A DNA stretch of 6,895 nt from Thermoplasmata archaeon (GTDB lineage: Archaea; Thermoplasmatota; Thermoplasmata; Thermoplasmatales; Thermoplasmataceae): contig JAJZYV010000097.1 in NCBI GenBank assembly GCA_021797955.1, positions 1 to 6,895 of the forward strand, in the 5' to 3' direction. Of the stretch, positions 1-5,036 are shown in pieces (position 1 is the first letter of the stretch; every line of letters starts with the position of its first letter). The translations under genes were made by a program, and so were the position numbers. The notes under the pieces were generated by a model. The model was not told the DNA's origin, ran no database searches, and saw only the letters and a list, made by a program, of their open reading frames with translations.

Positions 1-752
1 CCATATTCATGGACACGTTTCCATTCATCCTCTCCCAGCTTCTTGATCTCCCTTGCTGTTTTACCCCTGAGGGGAGATGTTCGCGATAATGTGCTGAAGT
101 TCTTCCTCAGGGGAATAATGGCCTCGCTGCCATTATTCCTCAACAGATTGAATATGCTCCTTGAATCGTATGCCTTGTCCGCATACACCTTCTGTTCATG
201 GCCAGTTATGAGCTTTGGGAACTGAGTGGCATCATGGCTGTGCTCCTTTGTGATGGAAATGCGGGATGCCATGATCTTCTCTGTGTCTGCCGAGACATGG
301 AGCTTGATCCACCCTTTCCTCTTCTTTGCCCATTTGTTGGACAGCCAATCTCCCCTGATTGTGGTCTTGAAGCCTGTTGAATCTATGGCAACAGAGGATG
401 AGGGATTGATGATCTCAGGTACCCTGATCTTCCTTATTCTTCTGAATATTGACGTGTAAGAGATTCTCGGTATTCCGAGAATCTCCTGGAAAATTCTCAT
501 GTAAGATTCAAGGGATCTGAAAGAAGCATTGAACACTGCCCTTATTCTTGCAAGGATCTCAATGATCTTATCCGGAAGAATAAAGGGCCTTCCGTTCTTC
601 TTCCTGTTCTGTTTCTTCAGTTCATGCCTGTAATTCTCCATATCCTTGAGATCAAGGATATCCTTCATGCGTCTGACAAGCGATTCATTGTAGAGGGACC
701 ATATCCTTTTATTACTGTTCTCTCCATGAACAGTTGGGTTGTTGTTCCACAC
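1..752 (-). CDS. IS5-family DDE transposase, partial (C-terminus beyond left edge)
   Basis: This frame is open from a GTG at 750-752 to the window edge, giving 250 codons without a stop. The protein begins MWNNNPTVHGENSNKRIW. Residues 55-110 form a basic helical region (GRPF, then SFRSLESY and SYTSIFRRIRKIR) typical of the N-terminal part of archaeal IS5-type transposases. The RNase H-like catalytic core starts with the first Asp in VAIDSTGF (D124), runs through KGWIKLHVSAD (about 147-156) and the HSHDATQFP segment (about 171-179), and reaches the second Asp in VYADKAYDS (D192). The final catalytic Glu should lie just past residue 250, outside the window. It would catalyse cut-and-paste transposition of its own element. 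GTG is chosen because the only ATG on this stretch upstream (at about 765) is in another frame that stops quickly, and the first in-frame ATG (residue 29) would remove the conserved-looking N-terminus. Base composition is visibly richer in G+C than the glycosyltransferases beside it, consistent with a mobile element. Activity cannot be judged from a partial gene. Confidence 0.87.
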   Translation of the reverse strand, partial: MWNNNPTVHGENSNKRIWSLYNESLVRRMKDILDLKDMENYRHELKKQNRKKNGRPFILPDKIIEILARIRAVFNASFRSLESYMRIFQEILGIPRISYTSIFRRIRKIRVPEIINPSSSVAIDSTGFKTTIRGDWLSNKWAKKRKGWIKLHVSADTEKIMASRISITKEHSHDATQFPKLITGHEQKVYADKAYDSRSIFNLLRNNGSEAIIPLRKNFSTLSRTSPLRGKTAREIKKLGEDEWKRVHEY

Positions 753-763
753 AAACAACACCC
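736..763. repeat. Imperfect inverted repeat (hairpin) over the transposase start
   Basis: On the plus strand GGGTTGTTGTT is followed, after a short loop, by AACAACACCC. The arms pair over ten bases with one bulged T. The loop holds the proposed GTG start of the transposase. It could be a hairpin that hides the translation start, a known way for insertion sequences to limit transposase synthesis, or part of a subterminal binding site. The pairing is seen directly; the function is inferred. Confidence 0.45.
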
Positions 764-772
764 ATCCTATTT

Positions 773-1800
773 TCAAGAAGAATTATTGCATGTGTTATGC
801 AACACAGTTCCTATTAATGAAAATTCTTCTTTCTTGTATTGTTCCGGCAATAGTTTTAACAATAGTTCACTCCCTACGACTCCGTATTTTTTGTATTCTA
901 CAGCAAGCTTTTCTACATCTGCTGGGTTATCTAAATGAAGAAAATCCACTATACCTACCTTATTTATTTTTTTAGTTATGTTTTGGAAAGTTCCATCTTT
1001 GTCCCGCTTTTGTTCCATTGATACGATATTTGTTCTGTTAAGTGCCCATTTCCACGAACCAACTAATCTGTGGACATTCTTCGCAAGTAATGACGAATAG
1101 ATTTCTTTAGATAAATAGAATGTAAAGTATAGGGCCAAAGGAATTTCTTCTTCTCCTGATTACTTATTAATTGCCATTATAAGTCTGACGAAACGCAGAA
1201 ATCTATCAGGGAGGTCTGCATAAGTAATGCGAGAAAGTTTGTCTAAAACTCCGTACTCTTTCCACCTAAATGAATTGTCGTGCATCATATGGGTAATATA
1301 GTATTTCTCTGGTAAAACCGCATATCGACCTTTGGATTTTGGAAGTCTGTGCAGGATACCTTTTTCATCCAAAAAACCATTCTTAAATAACCTTATCTGT
1401 TGTGTGCCAACACCTGAGATTTTTGCATTTGGATTTGCAGCAGAATATCGATAAATTGAATACACATCAGACACGTTAGAATCTATGATAGTATGCAAGT
1501 TTTTTTGAATTCCGGACCTGCCCTTTCATCTACGTCCATCAATAATATCCAATCATTGCTGCATTTGCTTATTCCATAGGGCCTCATCATGTCAGGATAT
1601 CCCAGTGGTGGCACAAAATAGACCCTTATACTAACACCTGTTAATTCCTCGACCCACGATTTCAGATTTTGATGTTCGTAATCCAAGCTGCTATCGATAA
1701 TAACAATCTCTGAGACGAATTCCTTTAAATCATAAATTAAGTCCTTGGCAAATTCTGTATCATCTCTTGAAAAGATTAACAAACTCAGGCCTGTAATCAT
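773..1800 (-). pseudogene. Family-2 glycosyltransferase pseudogene (frameshift plus in-frame stop)
   Basis: Three consecutive minus-strand pieces read as one protein of about 340 residues. Piece 1 (1800 to about 1501) starts MITGLSLLIFSRDD, has the sugar-nucleotide strand EIVIIDSS (31-38), and the metal-binding DVDE (89-92) after NDWILLM, as in WaaE-like GT2 enzymes. At a run of seven A (T on plus, 1500-1506) the frame moves by -1: KK then continues as NLHTIIDS, whereas the original frame ends four residues later. Piece 2 carries the acceptor half (TQQIRLFKNG, LHRLPKSKGRYAV, ITHMMH). It ends at TAA 1160-1162 after AINK, yet the same frame stays open afterwards (SGEEEIPLALYFTFYLSKE) to TGA 773-775. 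TAA could derive from CAA by a single change. The last residues (HNTCNNSS) may come from insertion-sequence DNA. The intact enzyme would transfer a sugar from a nucleotide donor in the cytosol. Two independent lesions favour a dead gene over programmed recoding, but a sequencing error in the A run cannot be excluded. Confidence 0.82.
786..802. repeat. Short perfect inverted repeat
   Basis: TTGCAT and ATGCAA flank a five-base spacer. It lies inside the last codons of the glycosyltransferase pseudogene, close to where the insertion-sequence boundary is expected. It could be a chance palindrome in coding sequence, a weak hairpin, or a target-site preference. No T-run follows on the minus strand, so it does not look like a terminator. 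Confidence 0.3.
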
Positions 1801-1820
1801 TGCGAATTTTGATTAAACCA

Positions 1821-1830
1821 CAATATATGT
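1821..1830 (-). promoter_or_regulatory. TATA-like box for the broken glycosyltransferase
   Basis: On the minus strand ACATATATTG is centred about 25 bases before the ATG at 1800. That is the expected spacing if transcription starts at the ATG itself (leaderless mRNA, common in Thermoplasmatales). No Shine-Dalgarno sequence precedes this ATG, which fits. Another AT-rich stretch further upstream (about 1838-1853) is an alternative. Confidence 0.35.
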
Positions 1831-1924
1831 TGTTATTCTTTATTATTTATTTGGAAATTTATTAAACACTTATTTGTCAGCTATGATTTGTTATTCATCT
1901 TCAGACATCAAAGATGTTTAATAG

Positions 1925-3025
1925 TCATTGGCTCAAATAATTTTTAAGCCTCTCAATAGCCCTTTTTTTGCTGACTGTGTAAATGAATACAAGTGGCACT
2001 CGTTCCTTGATCTTTCTTATCATATCTCTTGTAATACTGATGAAGGACGGTTTCTTGCCTAAATTCATTGATATTTTCATTTCAGTCAGCAAATCAGAAA
2101 AAACAGAGACTATGAAACCAACTTTATTCGGTCGAACCCTAACTAAATTGTTTATATAATTCTCGTAGCCATAAACAGAGTAGATCAACAATTTGCACAC
2201 ATTGTTCATCTTTTGTTTTAATAACCAGGCAGAAGAAATTCCTTTGAAAAATTTTTTATGAACTTCAGTAAACCTCTTGAAATTTGTTTCTGGGGCAGAA
2301 TTCTTACTGAGGCCCGAATCATTGGAAGAATGGATTCGATAAATTGTGAGCGGAGTGTTTAGTAGTTTCAATTTTCCGGTATGATTAAGTATGGAACCCA
2401 TTAGCATAATATCTGCCGGGTCGCTGCACAAGAGGATGTCAAAGTTTTCTTCTAAAGCACAACGTTTAACTGCCATTGTACTAGGGTTTAGGAAAGTTCC
2501 ACTCTTCTTTAGTCTGCTGAATACATCTAATGACATTGCCCCAAGATTAATTGATTCGTCTCTGTCGGAAGCAGATACTAAAATTGATGAGGAGTCATAT
2601 TTGGTTGAATCTAATGATTTCTCACTGTTTATTTTTAATGGGATATCCTTTACGGCAACTACACTTTCATCTTCCTTAAAAATTGAGATTACTTTTTTGA
2701 TTTTTTCAGGCAAAAAGAGATCATCATCTTCCAAAAAGAAGAGTATTGTACCATTTGATTTCTTTATGGTTTCAACGATCCGTTCTCCATAGCTCATATT
2801 GGCTGAAAGAGTGATAAAAGTCAAATTTTCAGATCCTACTTCGGCAATTATCTTTTCCGAGTTTAGGCAAGAAGATATTATTATCTCTAAGTTGTCCATA
2901 CCCTCAGTAGCCAATTTCACAGAGTCAACAGCATTTCTTAAGAATTGAATTCTATCATATGTAAATATAAGAATAGAGGTTTTCACTTTTATATTGTCAG
3001 ATTTCTCGGGTTCAAACATTATCAT
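1925..3025 (-). CDS. Family 2 (GT-A fold) glycosyltransferase
   Basis: A 366-residue protein, a usual size for a GT2 enzyme with a C-terminal extension. The nucleotide-binding start is VKTSILIFTYDRIQFLRNAV (about 14-33). The metal/nucleotide-sugar motif FFLEDDDLFLP spans 97-106, with EDDD at 99-102 as the DxD equivalent. SGTFLNPSTMAVKR (175-188) and SDPADIML (201-208) fit the acceptor/base region, and TPLTIYRIHSSNDS (224-237) is a typical end of the GT2 catalytic domain. Residues 250-366 are basic with some hydrophobic stretches (KVGFIVSVF, VPLVFIYTV) but no convincing membrane helix; they may hold the enzyme at the inner membrane face. It should transfer a sugar from a nucleotide donor to a growing glycan, with inversion; donor and acceptor cannot be told. 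The start is one of two ATGs six bases apart (3025 or 3019). GGAG lies four bases before the first and ten before the second, so either may be used. It sits 227 bases after the GT4 gene and 124 bases before the pseudogene on the same strand. Confidence 0.9.
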   Translation of the reverse strand: MIMFEPEKSDNIKVKTSILIFTYDRIQFLRNAVDSVKLATEGMDNLEIIISSCLNSEKIIAEVGSENLTFITLSANMSYGERIVETIKKSNGTILFFLEDDDLFLPEKIKKVISIFKEDESVVAVKDIPLKINSEKSLDSTKYDSSSILVSASDRDESINLGAMSLDVFSRLKKSGTFLNPSTMAVKRCALEENFDILLCSDPADIMLMGSILNHTGKLKLLNTPLTIYRIHSSNDSGLSKNSAPETNFKRFTEVHKKFFKGISSAWLLKQKMNNVCKLLIYSVYGYENYINNLVRVRPNKVGFIVSVFSDLLTEMKISMNLGKKPSFISITRDMIRKIKERVPLVFIYTVSKKRAIERLKNYLSQ

Positions 3026-3031
3026 TTAGCT
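3026..3031 (-). promoter_or_regulatory. Shine-Dalgarno GGAG before the GT2 gene
   Basis: The minus strand reads GCGGAGCTAAATG, placing GGAG four bases before the first ATG and ten before the second. With an SD, a leadered mRNA is expected, consistent with the TATA-like boxes lying about 80-115 bases upstream of the start. Confidence 0.45.
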
Positions 3032-3076
3032 CCGCTAATAGAAATCCTTCTAAATTTTGATGTAGTAGTGATTGGG

Positions 3077-3093
3077 CTAGACAAGACTAGACA
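3077..3093. repeat. Two CTAGACA direct repeats 10 bp apart in the GT2 leader
   Basis: CTAGACA occurs at 3077-3083 and 3087-3093, exactly ten bases (about one helical turn) apart, between the likely promoter and the start of the GT2 gene. If the nearer AT box (about 3106-3120) is used, transcription would begin at about 3087, so the repeats would straddle the start site, where archaeal repressors often bind. The repeat is seen; an operator role is inferred. Confidence 0.3.
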
Positions 3094-3130
3094 TAGATTG
3101 TTGTTGTTTTTAAAATATTTTCGTTATACA

Positions 3131-3140
3131 TTATTTATAA
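3131..3140 (-). promoter_or_regulatory. TATA-like box upstream of the GT2 gene
   Basis: The minus strand reads TTATAAATAA, a good match to an archaeal box A, predicting a start near 3110 and a leader of about 85 bases. A second AT box (AAATATTTTAAAAAC, 3106-3120) would give a leader of about 60 bases. Either supports a promoter separate from the GT4 gene. Confidence 0.4.
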
Positions 3141-3227
3141 GGTGGTAATTATAATTTTAAAGAATTCAATTTTCATCATTGGTTAAAGATAAAATATAGA
3201 ACGAAAGTGGGAATCAAAAATATTTGC

Positions 3228-3277
3228 AACTTAGTAATGTTTCTTTCACTTTTTAGTGTCTTAACTTAGTAATGTTT
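3228..3277. repeat. 15-bp exact direct repeat at the 3' end of the GT4 gene
   Basis: AACTTAGTAATGTTT occurs at 3228-3242 and again at 3263-3277, 35 bases apart. The second copy encodes the last residues of the GT4 enzyme (NITKL); the first is just beyond its stop codon. It may record a small duplication at the gene end or a slippage event. No function is evident. Confidence 0.6.
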
Positions 3278-4395
3278 TTGTACCACTTCTCAGCAATTAC
3301 CGCCCAGTCGTAATGTCTAGTAACATATTCATGAAAAAATTCTTTCTTCTTTAAGTCGAGTCTGAATCCAATGAGGGCTGAAATTTCTTTTGCAAGATTC
3401 TCCGGATTAATGTCTACATATTTTAATGCACCAATACTCTCCAAATCATCGAAATTCCCCCTAAGGGAATCAGATGCCAAGACAAAGAGGCCTGAGGAAA
3501 CCGCCTCAATAACAACATTTCCAAACGTTTCCCCGTAAGAAGGGAAAACAAAAACATCTCCGGTCTGGAATAATTTTGCTAGTTCTCCTTGGTTCATATG
3601 GCCAACGAATTGAACACCCTCTTCACTTCCATTTTCCAATTCTTTCTCATACGAACCTGCACCAGCAATATAGAATTCAAAGAATTTTTGCCCCACAAGA
3701 GACTTTATAGATTGGATCAGCTCCCCTATCCCTTTATTCTTTTCAAGTCTGCTTGCAAATATGAACCTAGTTTTTCTTTTTAAATCGTTTGATGATTTTG
3801 GCACAAAAACGTGACTATTCACACCATTTGGAATAGTGAATGCATTATGTGTGAGGAGGTTGTAGGAGTCCATTTGTTTCTTCGTGAGGAAATGGACACC
3901 ATCTGCATGTTTGTTGAGGGCATTTAATAATATTCTCTTATCCGGGAAGCCTCTCTCCCCAGTAATCACGTAATTTGTAGTTTTCGCCCCAAATAAAAAC
4001 CAGCTCCAAGCGTCGGTGGCGTTCATAAATATCAAGAAATCAGTGTTCTTGGACACTTGTCTTATTTTTCTCAGGTTGAGTATTGCGTACAGGAGTGTAT
4101 ATAGAATGTCTCCAAATGCTACTTGAAGAGGTTTTGACCTCATAAGTTTCCGAAATAGTGCAATCTCCAATGGTGACTTTACAATCTTAAAATTTACGCC
4201 ATCTCGCTTCTGAAAACCTATCCTATCATTAGTATCTGAAAAACCCATAAAATTGGTCTGAATAATACTTACTTCTTCGAAATAACCCAGGCGAACAAAT
4301 TCTGCGCTGAGTTTTTCAGCCACAACTTCTGTTCCTGCTCCAACTCCTAAGTTTGTGAAAAGGACTATTCCCACCGACTTTATATCCTTCTCCAT
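3253..4395 (-). CDS. GT4-family (GT-B fold) glycosyltransferase
   Basis: A 380-residue protein, normal length for GT4. The N-terminal Rossmann domain opens with SVGIVLFTNLGVGAGTEVVA (7-26), including the glycine-rich loop. The C-terminal domain has IPNGVNSHVFVP (188-199), FASRLEKNKGIGELI (213-227, with R216 and K221 at the usual phosphate-contacting places), IAGAGSYEKEL (243-253) and VGHMNQGELAKLF (264-276). The retaining-enzyme EX7E motif lies in FPSYGETFGNVVIEAVSSG (E289 and E297). It transfers a sugar from a nucleotide donor with retention of configuration, probably onto a lipid-linked glycan at the inner membrane face; the exact sugar is unknown. The frame extends to a GTG at 4494, but the added 33 residues precede the first beta strand and look unlike the family, so ATG 4395 is preferred. 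Only a weak AGG is next to that ATG; an AATTTTAT box about 29 bases upstream suggests a leaderless or short-leader mRNA. It is the first of three transferase genes on this strand. Confidence 0.9.
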   Translation of the reverse strand: MEKDIKSVGIVLFTNLGVGAGTEVVAEKLSAEFVRLGYFEEVSIIQTNFMGFSDTNDRIGFQKRDGVNFKIVKSPLEIALFRKLMRSKPLQVAFGDILYTLLYAILNLRKIRQVSKNTDFLIFMNATDAWSWFLFGAKTTNYVITGERGFPDKRILLNALNKHADGVHFLTKKQMDSYNLLTHNAFTIPNGVNSHVFVPKSSNDLKRKTRFIFASRLEKNKGIGELIQSIKSLVGQKFFEFYIAGAGSYEKELENGSEEGVQFVGHMNQGELAKLFQTGDVFVFPSYGETFGNVVIEAVSSGLFVLASDSLRGNFDDLESIGALKYVDINPENLAKEISALIGFRLDLKKKEFFHEYVTRHYDWAVIAEKWYKNITKLRH

Positions 4396-4418
4396 CCTGT
4401 TGATAATAAAAATTTGGA

Positions 4419-4429
4419 AATAAAATTTT
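4419..4429 (-). promoter_or_regulatory. TATA-like box for the GT4 gene
   Basis: The minus strand reads AAAATTTTATT, centred about 29 bases before the preferred ATG at 4395. This would place transcription start at or just before the ATG. It also supports the shorter start over the GTG at 4494. The region is generally AT-rich, so the match is not strong. Confidence 0.3.
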
Positions 4430-4643
4430 GTGCTGTTTTTCTCGATATGAGGGTATAATTTGAAAATCCTTGAAATTTGAATCCTAGTCCCCACCGTCTA
4501 TAACATATAAGCGGTCTTCGATGCATGTAATTGGTTTGAACATTTTTTTGATTGCTAAGGCAGGAATGAAAATATCGTCTATCCATTTGTTGGAACAAAT
4601 CGTTCTATTCTAGCGTGTGGATCTTTGTAGAAATTCTAAATAC

Positions 4644-4668
4644 ACAATCATCGCAACCATATGATTGT
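4644..4668. repeat. Perfect 8-bp inverted repeat
   Basis: ACAATCAT (4644-4651) and ATGATTGT (4661-4668) are exact reverse complements around a nine-base spacer. It could bind a dimeric regulator or form a small hairpin. It sits between two divergent promoters but is not within about 200 bases of either start. Confidence 0.5.
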
Positions 4669-4693
4669 TATTAAGAAGACAAATTTCTTTGAG

Positions 4694-4726
4694 TTTCTAA
4701 ATTATTGGCAATCTTTAATTTAGAAA
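4694..4726. repeat. Perfect 10-bp inverted repeat (possible RNA hairpin)
   Basis: TTTCTAAATT (4694-4703) and AATTTAGAAA (4717-4726) are exact reverse complements around a 13-base spacer. Allowing one G-T wobble, pairing extends three more base pairs on the outside (GAG with TTC). The arms are AT-rich. It could be a protein-binding site, a stem-loop in an unannotated transcript, or the end of a miniature mobile element. Confidence 0.5.
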
Positions 4727-4933
4727 TTCAATTCCATTATTTCGAGGAAATAACATCCACGAACCATGCTGGTCTTTATACTGGGTCCACTCTTGTCTGA
4801 AACATGAGCGTTAGTATGATTCCTTTATAGACTATTCAGCAATTAAAAGAGGATTGAAGAGTTGGGATGTGTAAAAAAGATCGCCAAGAAAATTAAAAGT
4901 GTTTACCGTGGATCATGTGTGGATTTCAACGTG

Positions 4934-4944
4934 TTTAAAATAAT
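4934..4944 (+). promoter_or_regulatory. TATA-like box for the membrane-protein transcript
   Basis: TTTAAAATAAT is a good archaeal box A candidate. Its centre lies about 24 bases before the ATG of the small upstream ORF at 4962, the spacing expected for a leaderless transcript starting there. Transcripts for the 610-residue gene would then carry about 70 bases before its own ATG. Confidence 0.42.
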
Positions 4945-4961
4945 AGAGATAAGGATTCAGG

Positions 4962-5036
4962 ATGAATAAGGTAGACTGTGGCTATGAGGGGCTTCATTTA
5001 ATGGAAAATAAATCGATAAGGGAGCAATCAGAATGA
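4962..5036 (+). CDS. Possible leaderless 24-codon upstream ORF coupled to the next gene
   Basis: An ATG at 4962 opens 24 codons (starting MNKVDCGYEG, ending SIREQSE) closed by TGA at 5034-5036. The TGA overlaps the ATG of the downstream membrane-protein gene as ATGA. A TATA-like box lies at the right distance for transcription to begin at this ATG, and the SD sequence for the next gene lies inside this ORF. The arrangement fits a leaderless first ORF whose translation feeds a second gene by termination-reinitiation. The peptide has no recognisable domain. Such a short ORF can arise by chance, so it is a candidate rather than an established gene. Confidence 0.33.
   Translation: MNKVDCGYEGLHLMENKSIREQSE
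5020..5024 (+). promoter_or_regulatory. Shine-Dalgarno GGGAG before the membrane-protein gene
   Basis: GGGAG ends eight bases before the ATG at 5033, a suitable distance for the archaeal anti-SD. It supports 5033 as the start and indicates that this gene is translated from an internal position on its mRNA rather than as a leaderless message. Confidence 0.55.

Larger units (their letters stand above)
4396..4961. other. Divergent intergenic region without a convincing gene
   Basis: This stretch separates the leftward GT4 gene from the rightward membrane-protein gene. Open frames here are short and do not resemble known proteins. It contains two inverted repeats (4644-4668 and 4694-4726), a related short near-palindrome TAGAAATTCTA at about 4628-4638, and a TATA-like box at 4934-4944. 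It is long for a compact archaeal genome, so it may carry regulatory sites or the remains of an old insertion. No tRNA or known RNA gene is recognisable. Confidence 0.6.

Noticed and set aside
1905..1917. ACATC-AAA-GATGT hairpin after the GT2 stop, as a terminator
   Set aside because: A five-base stem with no following T-run on the minus strand is too weak to call.
2391..2792. 133-codon plus-strand frame inside the GT2 gene
   Set aside because: It is antisense to a clear GT2 enzyme and serine-rich as expected for an antisense shadow.
4396..4494. N-terminal extension of the GT4 enzyme to a GTG at 4494
   Set aside because: The extra 33 residues precede the first Rossmann strand and resemble no GT4 N-terminus; ATG 4395 gives a normal length and has a promoter-like box.
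4380..4598. 72-codon minus-strand frame overlapping the GT4 upstream region
   Set aside because: It overlaps the GT4 start in another frame, is rich in residues expected from random AT-rich sequence, and shows no motif.
4741..4815. Short minus-strand open stretch reading like EWTQYKDQHGSW
   Set aside because: It looks protein-like but is bounded by stops within about 30 codons and has no identifiable parent; possibly a relic, not supportable.
4847..4969. Plus-strand frame of about 40 codons (KRIEELGCVKK...) just before the small ORF
   Set aside because: It has only a TTG start, contains the TATA-like box, overlaps the next ORF in another frame and has no recognisable domain.
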